NCBI GenBank assembly: GCA_039519185.1
Contig: CM076849.1
Coordinates: forward strand, 57,361,087-57,425,086
DNA length: 64,000 bases
Origin: Astragalus membranaceus
Lineage: Eukaryota; Streptophyta; Magnoliopsida; Fabales; Fabaceae
Direction: 5' to 3'
Below, one piece after another: positions 1 through 9,294 of this stretch (its first letter is position 1; every line of letters starts with the position of its first letter). The notes under the pieces were generated by a model. It was not told the DNA's origin and searched no databases. It was given only the letters and a program-made list of their open reading frames with translations. A program made the translations under genes and the position numbers.

Positions 1-1116
1 TCCAAATGTTCTGGTTTTATGCAAAAATGGATTATTTTACTGGTGGTTCTGGACTGAAGTTGTTCAAGGTGTCTGATTTCAATTTTTATTCACTTTCCCT
101 ATGTTGTGTCAAATCCTAAATTGGCCTAATTGAAATTGGTGTTGGTGTGAGTGGTGGGTTGAGTTGGTGAGTGTATTATGGTGTGATTGGTGAGCAGAGG
201 CTTCGGCCTAATTTTAATTGGTGAGCTGATTAATACAACGGTGAGAATATGAATAAAATGGTGAGTTGATTAAATGGTGAGTGTATTATGGTGTGATTGG
301 TGAGCAGAGGCTTCGGCCTAATTTTAATTGGTGAGCTGATTAATACAACGGTGAGAATATGAATAAAATGGTGAGTTGATTAAATGGTGAATTGATGAAT
401 TGTGTGGTGTGTTGTGGTGCATTTCCATAGCATCTCATGAAACATGTGCATTATTGGTGAGCAGAGGCTTCGGCCTAATTTTATTTGGTGAGCAGAGGCT
501 ACGGCCTATTTGTATTTGGTGACGGATCCGACATGCATGTGCCCGTGGAGTTTGGGTTGCATTTCACGCATAACCATACCTTTTGCATTGTTGTTTGGAG
601 ATTGTAATTGTGATGTGGTTGCTGCCTTTGTTGTGAATCGGTGTGCCTAGTTACCTTTCCTATGCAATGCTATTTCCATATGTTATTAATTATGAAAAGA
701 GACTCACCCTACTGCTTTTATGTTGCTTCTTATGTCGGCAACGTGCAGGTAATAACGAGTGAAGGTTACCCTTATGCCTTCGTCTGGTAGGAAGTGTCAT
801 GCTCGGATACGTAGCACCGGGGGGGCGTCTTATGTTTATGTGTTATTTTAATTATACTGTTTAGACTGTTATTGGTGATGTATTGGATTTGTTTTCGAAC
901 TTAATATTTTTCCGCTGTGGTAGTGACTGTATTTAGTTGATGCGAACTGAACCGGTATTTTATGGTGCTATGTATCCTGTGGCTTTTAGCTGAAGCATGA
1001 AATTTTGAAGTTGTTAATTTAATGGAGTAAGTGTAGCACTCTCTTATATTGTTTTAAAAAAAAAAAAGAAACTCTGATTTTATTAAAAAGTAAGGTTATT
1101 AGAAAGGGGTGTTACA
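1..1116. mobile_element. RT-X: right end of an LTR (Ty3/gypsy-like), rest lies left of the window
   Basis: The stretch ends at 1116 with GGGGTGTTACA, the terminus used by the other TGTAACACCCC-type LTRs in this window, and holds LTR-like low-complexity sequence but no open frame. The next bases (1117-1129) match a tRNA-Asp 3' end and belong to another element, so the LTR end abuts foreign DNA. I infer that RT-X inserted into the primer-binding site of RT-Y. Its other LTR, body and target duplication partner lie outside the window, so orientation cannot be set. Confidence 0.6.
166..390. repeat. 110-bp tandem duplication inside the RT-X LTR
   Basis: Two near-identical copies start near 168 and 278 (period 110, judged by GTGTATTATG at 171 and 281). 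The submotif GGTGAGCAGAGGCTTCGGCC recurs near 188, 298, 457 and 487, so a shorter unit was present before the duplication. Confidence 0.85.
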
Positions 1117-1129
1117 GGCAACGGCGCCA
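1117..1129 (-). other. RT-Y primer-binding site, tRNA-Asp type
   Basis: The plus strand reads GGCAACGGCGCCA, the 3' terminus of plant tRNA-Asp(GUC), so the minus strand is its complement, as needed for priming. It lies 6 bp outside the end of the RT-Y LTR (1136). This primer choice is known from Athila/Tat-type Ty3/gypsy elements. Only 13 nt remain before the RT-X LTR begins. It is not a tRNA gene: no cloverleaf precedes it. Confidence 0.75.
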
Positions 1130-1784
1130 AAAACTTGATAGGCCCGCAAGTGCACGGTCTTATCACGTAATAAAAGAGTTATCGATCCACAGGGAGAGCC
1201 TAGGTGATTACCAATTTAATTTTCCAAAGTTGATTAGCTAGAAGGAATGGTTTTTAGGAGTTGTAAAATTTAGAAACAAAAACAAACAATCTCAGGTTTA
1301 TAGTTTTATCACAACAATGAGGAACTAAAATAATTTCTTTAGACTATTCAACAAATTATAAGAGTAATATATTTCAAAGACAAGGCAGCGAATATAACTA
1401 ATGTCTCCTTTCGGAGTACAAGAGCGTGTTTTGAACCAACAATCAAGCCTATTCTCATGGTTGATTGTCACCAAAACCCATTAAGCATAACACCTTTAAA
1501 ATGTCTCAAGAGTTTCAAAACTATTCTCATGTGTTGATTCCCTTGTCTAATTTCATAGATCCAACATCAATACTTCACCTTTCGGTTCTTCGTTTGATGT
1601 TTAAAATAAGATTTGAAGGACAATAAAATTAGATTGAAATATAAAACAATTTGGAGTGGAGAATAGTCTTGGGAATTATTAGGGACCTATCATTGGATTA
1701 CTCCCAATAACCCAAGACTTTGTATCTACTCACTCATATTAAATATGAGAGAAGAAAAAGAAGAAGAAAAGACATGAAATTAAA

Positions 1785-2230
1785 TAGCGAGAAATAAAAG
1801 AAAGCGGTAAATTGCAAAATCATAAATAGCGGAATTGTAAATGACAAGAAAATAGAAGTGCAAGAAAGTAAATAGCAAGGAAAGTAAATGACTTGGAAAA
1901 TAAAAGGGCAAGAAAGTAAATAGCAAGGAAAGTAAATGACTTGGAAAATAAAAGGGCGAAAAAGTAAATAGCGAGAAAGTAAAAGAGCGAGAAAGTAAAA
2001 GAGCGAGAAAGTAAATAGCAAGGAAAGTAAATGACTTGGAAAATAAAAGGGCAAGAAAGTAAATAGCAAGGAAAGTAAATGACTTGGAAAATAAAAGGGC
2101 GAGAAAGTAAATAGCGAGAAAATAAAAGAGCGAGAAAGTAAAAGAGCGAGAAAGTAAAAGAGCGAGAAAGTAAAAGGGCAAGAAAGTAAATAGCAAGAAT
2201 TTAAAAGGCAAGAATTATAAAGAGCATGAA
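1785..2230. repeat. Purine-rich minisatellite in the RT-Y LTR
   Basis: Short units such as AGAAAGTAAATAGCAAGGAA, AAATGACTTGGAAAATAAAA and GGGCGAGAAAGTAAAAGAGC alternate for about 440 bp. The long frames on the minus strand here are an effect of this low complexity (Phe/Leu/Tyr-rich) and were not called as genes. Confidence 0.85.
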
Positions 2231-2451
2231 GAGTAAATTGAAGTCATGAATCTTAGAGAGTCTTTGTCATTGATTTTCTAACAAAATTCAAGCTTAGTTA
2301 CAAGTGAGGATCAAGCCTCTATTTATAGGAAAATATGAGGGCCAAGGCACTTGAGTGGAGGAGCAAAATGGTACAAAAAAAAAGTGGCAAATCAAGTTGG
2401 CAAGGAAAGACATCAACAAGTGGGTGCAGCCAAAATTGACTTGTCTGGTGC

Positions 2452-2800
2452 CAGGGTCGTGCGCCCATGTGCCTGGGTCGTGCGCCCTGGCCAGTCAATT
2501 TTGGCTGCTCTACGCCAGTTTTGCACCAGGGTCGTGCTCCTATGTGCCAGGGTCGTGCGCCTTGTGCTAGAAACAGCTGTTCTGCGTTGCTGGCAAGCAT
2601 GGGTCGTGCGCCTTGTTCTGGAAAAATGGGCCATTTTCAGTTGAAAACACGCACGGGTCGTGCGTGGTATAGCACGGGTCGTGCGCAGGCTCTGCGCCAG
2701 TTTTTCACCAGGGTCGTGCGCCTATGTGCCAGGGTCGTGCGCCAGTTTTGCACTAGGGTCGTGCGCCTATGTGCCAGGGTCGTGCGCAGGCTCTGCGCCA
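2452..2800. repeat. Array of GGGTCGTGCGC motifs in the RT-Y LTR
   Basis: About eleven copies of GGGTCGTGCG(C/T) occur, mostly in pairs separated by short spacers such as CCTATGTGCCA. Some are extended to GCACGGGTCGTGCG, an interrupted palindrome with GCACG/CGTGC arms. The same motif, paired in the same way, fills part of the unrelated RT-A/RT-B LTRs. Confidence 0.85.
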
Positions 2801-3014
2801 GTTTTGTTGCTGCTGTCTTAAAAATTGTTCCTCCTCAAATATTTCCTTTTTTCTTCATTTTAGCTCATATTTTCTCTTTTGCTCCAAAATAAAACCTGAA
2901 AATAAAAAGCAAACATTTGTAGTAAAATAGCTCAAAGATATAAAATATAATTAAAATACCTAAAAAAACTTAATGAAAATAACTATTAAAAAGACTCTAA
3001 AAATAGATTTATCA

Positions 3015-5596
3015 GGTAATTTTCTTCATGTGGTTTCAACTGTCTGGAGGCATAAGCAACTACTTGTTGATTCTGCAAAAGAACACATCCTAAAACCTTA
3101 CCAGAGGCGTCACAGTAAATCTGGAATCCCATAGACGGATCTGGAAGAATCAGAATGGGTGCATAAGTTAAACGATTCTTCAATTCTAAAAAACATTCAT
3201 CACAGTCAGAGTCCCATACAAACGGTTGACCCTTGCGAGTTAACCGAGTGAGTGGAAGAACCAACCAAGAAAATCCTTGAATGAATCTCCGATAATACCC
3301 AGCTAATCCTAAGAAACTTCTCACTTCAGTGACTGTAGATGGTTGTTCCTAGTCTACCACAGCTTCAATTTTACTGGGGTCCACTGCAACACCGGATTGA
3401 GATATCACATGGCCCAGAAATTTTACTTCAGGCCTCCAAAAATCACACTTAGATGGCTTGGCATACAACTTCTTCTGTCTGAGTACGTTCAGAACAATTC
3501 GTAGATGTTGCACATGCTCCTCAATAGTCTTAGAATACACCAAGATATGATCAATAAACACCACGACAAATCGGTCTAGATAAGGATTAAAAATTCGATT
3601 CATGTAATCCATGAATACAGTTGGAGCGTTGGTTAAACCTAAGGGCATCAATACAAATTCGTAATGTCCATACCTAGTACGGAAGGCTGTCTTCGGAATA
3701 TCCAAAGCTCTATCTTTGATTTGATGATAGCCCGACCTTAGATCGGTTTTAGAAAACACTGAAGCTCCCCGCAGTTGATCTAGCAAATCATCAATTCTTG
3801 GCAGAGGATACCTATTCTTGATAGTTACCTTGTTCAACTGATGATAGTCAAGGCATAATCTCATGCTCCCATCTTTCTTCTTGACAAGCAATACAGGAGC
3901 ACCCCATGGAGAAGCACTCGGTCGGATAAATTGTTTTGAAATCAACTCTTCAAGTTGGGTTTTCAACTCTTTAAGCTCTAAGGGAGACATTCTATACGGA
4001 GCGATAGAAATTGGTCCTGTGCCCGAAACTAATTCTATACAGAACTCTACCTCACGATCCGGGGGTAAAGAAGAAACTTCATATGGAAATACATCTAGGA
4101 ATTCATTAACAACTTACACAGAAGATAGATCTAAACCTGTCTCCGTCGATGCAGACAACATCATAACGTAAGCTTCTGCGCGTTGGAATAGACAATGACT
4201 AGCGGAAGTGAATGAGATAACCGCTTCAGAACTGGTCGGTGGTGACTCCACTGATTCGGAAGCAAAACCGATAGTCCGGTTGAAGCAATCAATAGTTACA
4301 TGTTTGGCAGACATCCAACTCATACCTAGGACAATGTCCATACCCTTCATTGGCAAACAAATAAAGTCCACCACAAAATTTCTGTCTCCGATGGATAGAA
4401 GACAGTTTTCACATAAGGCTTGGGTCTGAACACTACCCTCAGCAGCAGTTTTAATGGAGATTGGTTGAGGCGATGGAGTGAAAGCCAATCCCAACCGATC
4501 GACACAACCTTGAGACATAAAACAATGTGTTGCACCTGAATCATATAAAATACTAACGTAGTTATAGAAAAGAGATCACATACCCCTTAGCAAGTTGTCT
4601 GAAGGTTTGACGTTCTGAGCGTTCCAGAGTGTAGACTCGACCGTGTGTTTGTTCTTCCTTGTTTCTCTTCTTTGTTGGACATTCATGAGCATAGTGACCT
4701 GCCTCTCCGCAATAATAGCAATGATTGGACCCAGATTGACACTTGCCTTGGTGATACCTTCCGCATTTGGAACACATACTGAACCTCAGGGAATTAGATG
4801 ATTGGACTTGTTTTCCTTTGTTGGAATTATGCTTGGGACCCATCTGAGAGTTAGATGACCCAGCATTCCTCCTATTCTGACTAAACGCCTTTCGGCTTGC
4901 TTATAATCTCTTCAAGTCGCTCTCAGCAATACGAGCCTGTTGTACCATAGCTGCGTAGTTGACACACGCAAAGGAACTTAAACTCTGTGCAATGTCTTCT
5001 CTCAGCCCATACTTTTACCTGTCAGTCTTCCACTTGTCATTGGGAGCATACCCAGCCAAACCGAAGAATTGGTACAACTCTTCAAATTTGGTCGTGTATT
5101 GGCCCACCGTTAAACTTCCTTGCATGAGAGCTAAGAACTCGTTTTCCTTATCAAACCTCATAGAAGTTGGAAAGAATTGCTCCATAAATGTTTGCCTGAA
5201 ATTCTCCCAAGTCTGGGGAGTACCCATGGTCTCCAACATGGCTCTAGCATTAGTCTACCAGTGGTTGGCTTCTCCCTTCAGCATATGGGATGCCAATCTC
5301 AGCTTATCCTCATCAGTAACTTGCATTGTGAGGAAAATCTTTTCAATGTCGTCCAGCCAATGCTGGGCTTCCATGACATCAGGTCCTCCTCTGAACTCGA
5401 AGGGTTTTATCTTCAGGAATTCAGAGAAGATCTGCCTTGGGTTAACTTCTGGCTCAGGAGCTTGCTGAGGCTGAGCATAAGCATTTTGTTGCATTTGCAG
5501 CATATCTTCCATCATCTTTTGCTGCCTTTCTATTACAATCTGCATCCAAGCAGAATGTGGGTCGATTGGTGGATTGTTCCTTGATCCTCCTGCCAT
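3015..5596 (-). pseudogene. RT-A gag-pol remnant (Ty3/gypsy)
   Basis: Read on the minus strand from an ATG at 5596 (MAGGSRNNPP), the pieces are gag (5596-4860), a CCHC zinc knuckle (CYYCGEAGHYAHEC, near 4730-4690), the protease region (4518-4114), reverse transcriptase (3990-3349) and the start of RNase H (to 3015), where the RT-Y LTR cuts it off. There is a frameshift between about 4562 and 4518 and several stops, for example near 5240 and 3345. The RT motif reads [11 protein letters not shown], so one catalytic aspartate is replaced by histidine. Protein similarity to RT-B is high throughout, so both are one family. The 3' half (rest of RNase H, integrase, 3' LTR) lies beyond the RT-Y/RT-X insertions, outside the window. 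Confidence 0.9.
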
Positions 5597-5728
5597 AATT
5601 CGGCAAACGATACACCAAGTATTAAGTTGATCAGTCTCAATGTCTCTTAGCATCATAAGAAGCAATATAGTAGAATTACTCAAGGGACAACCAACCCTAA
5701 ACCTAATCTAAGCCCGACTAGGTCGAAC

Positions 5729-5741
5729 TGCTCTGATACCA
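5729..5741 (-). other. RT-A primer-binding site, initiator tRNA-Met type
   Basis: The minus strand reads TGGTATCAGAGCA, complementary to the 3' end of plant initiator tRNA-Met, three bases inside the LTR end at 5745. Confidence 0.85.
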
Positions 5742-5744
5742 TAA

Positions 5745-6827
5745 TGTAACACCCCAGTATTTCTAACTTGTAGAAATACCAAAATGCACAGCATGGTATG
5801 CATCAGAGTTGACTTGTATGCCTGGAATATTGAACACAACTAAAAACTTCGATAAATAATTATAAACGGTCACTTGAACCTCATTAAACTTGACATAAGG
5901 TACTTGAGTCTCGTGACTTGTAAACTTTTACAACCTGGTGTTCAATATCCAAAACATAAGTAGCGGAAACGATTTACAACTGCTAGCGAGTAATAGTTAT
6001 ACAATCGGAACTACAAAGACAACAAAGGGAAAATGGCATAATCATAAAACTGAATCTTCAATAATAACTCCATAAAGCACGCCGCCTAGCCGTGCTTCGT
6101 CACCTTTGCCTTTCCCCGTTTCTCTGTAAAAACCACAATTATAAAGGGTGAGATAAACATTATCTCAGTGAGTCCTATCGATACCCCTTACTAACACTAT
6201 CGGTTCATTATGCTTGACCTTTGAACTCGTAGCCCTAATAAGCGACTACGTGAACATCTTATTCTTTCGTAGCCCGATTCTGGATAGCTACGTGCTTTAT
6301 CTTTTACTTAGCATAAAATCATGCTTCTATTGTCAGTAGCCCAATTCTGGATGACTACGTACAATTCCTTTTCTTTAACTTAGCATAACACCTCAAGCCA
6401 CTTTCTTTATTTTTCTATGGCCTTTGGTGAACCCAATCCACTAACCACTAATTAGTGGGCAAACCTCATGGGGCCTAGGTTTTGGGGCTCATGACTTTCC
6501 CTCCCCTAGTATGCTAATTCTTGGGGTCGTCACCCTTGATATACATATATAGTTATATGTATGACATCTTTCTTTTCTTTAAGGAACTAAATTGACTTGT
6601 GTGAACATAATGTTTCATTAATAATAACCTTAAACTTAGCTTTGATGAACTTATAGTCCATCTCATTATCGTGACTTAGGGTTTTCCTCTCACGTCGTTG
6701 CTAAACAATGTTTTAACCAATTCATATTACCTTGCTTATAACTTAGGGAATTCTCCCCGATTCAACCCAAACATAGGCAATTCCAATGAACTACGGTTAT
6801 TTTATCATTTAATAGGGTTGGGGAAAG
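5745..6827 (-). mobile_element. RT-A 5' LTR, first piece (split by RT-B)
   Basis: Starts TGTAACACCCC on the plus strand (the end of the LTR in element sense) and follows the RT-B LTR block by block: the AGCGGAAACGATT block, the acceptor-like CTCTGTAAAAACC block at 6122, and the stem-loop at 6150-6166. It stops at 6827 where RT-B is inserted, with target duplication GAAAG at 6823-6827. It resumes at 15935. No gene is seen. Confidence 0.85.
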
Positions 6828-7205
6828 TGTAACACCCCGATAAGTTCTAATATATAGAATCACCGAAATGCACTAAATGGCATACATCAGAGTAACTTCC
6901 TGTTATTGAAATATTGAACACATCTAAAACTTTCAATAATACATATCAAATGGTTCTCTGAACCTCATAAACTTCCCAAAAATGCTTAAGTTTCAAAACT
7001 TAAGACTTATACAAAATCCTGGTGTTCAATACTCAAAACATAAAGTAGCGGAAACGATTTTACAACTTAAACAACGAAAGTTATACAATCGGAACATAGA
7101 AACAATAAATGGGACAAAGGTCTAAAACATGAAACTAGGTCTTCAATGACTCCAAGAGTCACACCAGCTAACCGTGCTTTTTCGCCTTTGCTTTTCCCTG
7201 TTTCT

Positions 7206-8396
7206 CTGTAAAAACCACAAATATGAAGGGTGAGATAAACATTATCTCAGTGAGTCCTATCGAGACCCCTTACTAACTCTAGCGGTTCATTATGCCTTGT
7301 TTTGAACTCGTGGTCCTTAAAAGCAACCACGTGGACATACATTAAGTTCTTGTAACCTTTATGCTCATGGCCCTCCTAAGCGACACATGAAGCATACAAT
7401 CTTTTGATCCATGTTTTTAGCATAACACCTCAGTCTACCTATTTTATAGGTACTTCTTTGACTTTGGTGAACCCATCCCGCTATTTCTAGTGGGGGAAAC
7501 ATTCTTGAGTCTAGGTTTTGGGGCTCATGACTTCCCCTCCCCTAGTATGCTAACCTCTAAGGGTCGTCACCCTTTTTCCTCTTATATTTATTATACATTA
7601 TCAATCCATGTACCCGCAATGGGCTGTTAGTCATATCAGTCAAGTACCATGCATAATATCAGTCAAGTACCGTGTATAGTTATTGACATATGTTCTCTCG
7701 CGTTCTCTAAGTACGGTTTCCCATTTCTTTCATAATATACAAGTTTTCTATCGAACATGTTCATTCTCATGCCCTCGGTATCTTTACATTGTTGGGGAAC
7801 CTTGGGGAATGGATTAGAAGAGGATTGGAATCATTTGGAATGGATAAAAACGTACTTTGAATTTGAAGGTCAGAAAGTCTCACACGACCCGTGCGTGTAG
7901 GCGCACGACCCGTGCGCGGTTTGAACAGATTGTAGAAATTTTCCAGAAAGATACGCACGACCCGTGCGACTAGGCGCACGATCCGTGCGTTATTGAATAA
8001 AATTGCAGGGAGTTCCAGAAACATACGCACGACCCGTGCGACTAGGCGCACGATCCGTGCGTGTTTAAAAATCCAGTTCTTGTGGTTTCAGATGGGGGCG
8101 CACAACCCGTGCTCAGAGGCACACGATCCGTGCGTCTCCATCAGTTTTCCAGAAAACAGGCTTTTCATGAGTTAAACCATTCCATTCCGATTCCCATTTC
8201 CCTTCCAACCGAGACCCAAACATGAACACATACATTATATCAGTATAGTACAGCAGACATATACCATTCAATTCAGCACATTTCAACAATCAAAACATAA
8301 CGTGTTATAAAAAGTCACTGTTTTTAGAAAAGCGGTTTTCGAAAAGGTGGAGACTCCGAAAATACACACATTCCCTAAGCGAGTTATAGAACTCAC
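7206..8396 (-). other. Predicted intron inside the RT-B 3' LTR
   Basis: On the minus strand the donor ATAG/GTGAGTTC is at 8396 and the acceptor TGGTTTTTACAG/AGAAAC is at 7206 (1191 bp). Both sites are kept in the other family members. The interval contains the palindrome array. No transcript evidence is available here. Confidence 0.5.
7878..8142. repeat. Palindrome array GCACGAYCCGTGC, 3' LTR copy
   Basis: Eight copies lie in four pairs, with period about 60-70 bp and the pairs joined by short links such as GACTAGGC. Arms are GCACG and CGTGC with centre ACC or ATC. One copy has GCACAACC here versus GCACGACC in the 5' LTR. Confidence 0.9.
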
Positions 8397-8400
8397 CTAT

Positions 8401-8416
8401 CGTGATGAAAATCACG
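8401..8416 (-). promoter_or_regulatory. Stem-loop next to the LTR donor site (3' LTR)
   Basis: The minus strand reads CGTGATTTTCATCACG, six base pairs closed by a TTTC loop, four bases before the GTGAGT donor. Its counterparts are at 15136-15151, 16490-16505, 48156-48173 and 62258-62271, with compensatory changes in the solo LTR. Confidence 0.5.
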
Positions 8417-8903
8417 CAACACCGGGACTCCGAGAACTCAACCGCTCCAAAACCACGAACTCTCTTCGAACTCGCTCCAACAACGAACTCAACTACTCCA
8501 AATCGCTTGGACAGCAGTTGATTTCGAATCCTAGCTACCCAAACAACTTCAACAGCAATTGTGGCAAAAAAATGAGTCTTGGTACTGAATAATGGGCTCT
8601 AGCAAGGACATGCCAACTATTTGGAGCATCAACACTCCATTTTTGGCTCTATGAAGCTTTGAGGATCTAAAATGGTGAGATGAGATGGAGAAGTGTGTTG
8701 GAGATGATGTTTGTACCAGTAATTAGAGGTTGAAAAACTAATTTCAATGGTGCAATCGGATGATACATGCATTCAGTTTGGTGGGATTTCTCTTCCTCTC
8801 TTCCTCCCCTCTCCTCCACGCCTACCCTTCCTTTCTCTCTTCTTGTTTCTGATTTCTAAAAGTGGACCAAGTGTTTCAGTTTTGTGGTTTTTCAGCTGGA
8901 AAC

Positions 8904-8906
<3 letters not shown>

Positions 8907-8961
<55 letters not shown>
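8907..8961. repeat. (TA)n microsatellite in the RT-B 3' LTR
   Basis: About 27 TA units. The 5' LTR has only a few at the same site (near 15633), so the tract expanded or shrank after insertion. It lies at the position expected for the TATA box of the LTR promoter. Confidence 0.95.
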
Positions 8962-8963
<2 letters not shown>

Positions 8964-9246
8964 TATGGTTAAAAGACAGGTTTGCCCCTCACTTAACCTT
9001 TTTATCTCCTATGACTCCCATCAGCCTTAAGCATCCTACTAACCTCCCATTAATTACTATCTTTATACCTTATTTTGATTATGCATGACTACAATTATTT
9101 ATTTCAACTTCATATAATTAAATGGCCTATGCAATTAACTTAATTCATGATGAACCTTTTGCGCTAACTACTCGACTTAGCCGATGATTACCTTAACCTT
9201 TTCGCTAATTTAAATAAATTAAATTAGCTAGTTAGGGGATGTTACA

Positions 9247-9261
9247 ATCACCCCAACTTTT
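9247..9261 (-). other. RT-B polypurine tract
   Basis: The minus strand reads AAAAGTTGGGGTGAT directly before the 3' LTR, the position and composition expected for plus-strand priming. RT-C has AAGTTGGGG at the matching place (63025-63033). Confidence 0.8.
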
Positions 9262-9294
9262 AAAATTTTGTCCTCAAAATTGACAAAACGTACC

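Larger units (their letters stand above)
1136..3014 (-). mobile_element. RT-Y: LTR (5' LTR, minus strand), Athila/Tat-like by its primer site
   Basis: On the minus strand the LTR starts TGATAAATC at 3014 and ends CCTATCA at 1136, followed by the tRNA-Asp primer site, giving about 1.88 kb with TG...CA ends. It interrupts the RNase H coding region of RT-A at 3015 (expected target duplication GGTAA, partner outside the window). Inside are a purine-rich minisatellite and an array of GGGTCGTGCG motifs. The open frames here run through these repeats and are not genes. Confidence 0.65.
6828..9246 (-). repeat. RT-B 3' LTR
   Basis: 2419 bp from TGTAACACCCC (6828) to GGGGATGTTACA (9246). In element sense it shows a TATA-rich tract ((TA)n at 8907-8961), a purine-rich leader, the donor-like AG/GTGAGT at 8398-8391, the GCACG palindrome array and the acceptor-like block at 7206. 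The plus-strand frame at 8347-8592 is antisense to the element, recurs only because the LTR is duplicated, and is not called. Confidence 0.95.

Noticed and set aside
1117..1129. tRNA-Asp gene
   Set aside because: Only the 3' terminal 13 bases are present next to an LTR end; this is a primer-binding site.
1734..2211. Overlapping Phe/Leu-rich minus-strand frames
   Set aside because: Produced by the purine-rich minisatellite; no domain and no composition typical of a protein.
2319..2892. Several frames on both strands with repeated Gly-Arg-Ala/Val-Val-Arg peptides
   Set aside because: They read through the GGGTCGTGCGC motif array in three frames, so the repeat peptide follows from the DNA repeat.
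8347..8592. 81-residue plus-strand frame repeated at 15082-15327
   Set aside because: It is antisense in the LTR and conserved only because the two RT-B LTRs are recent duplicates; the older LTRs do not keep the frame.
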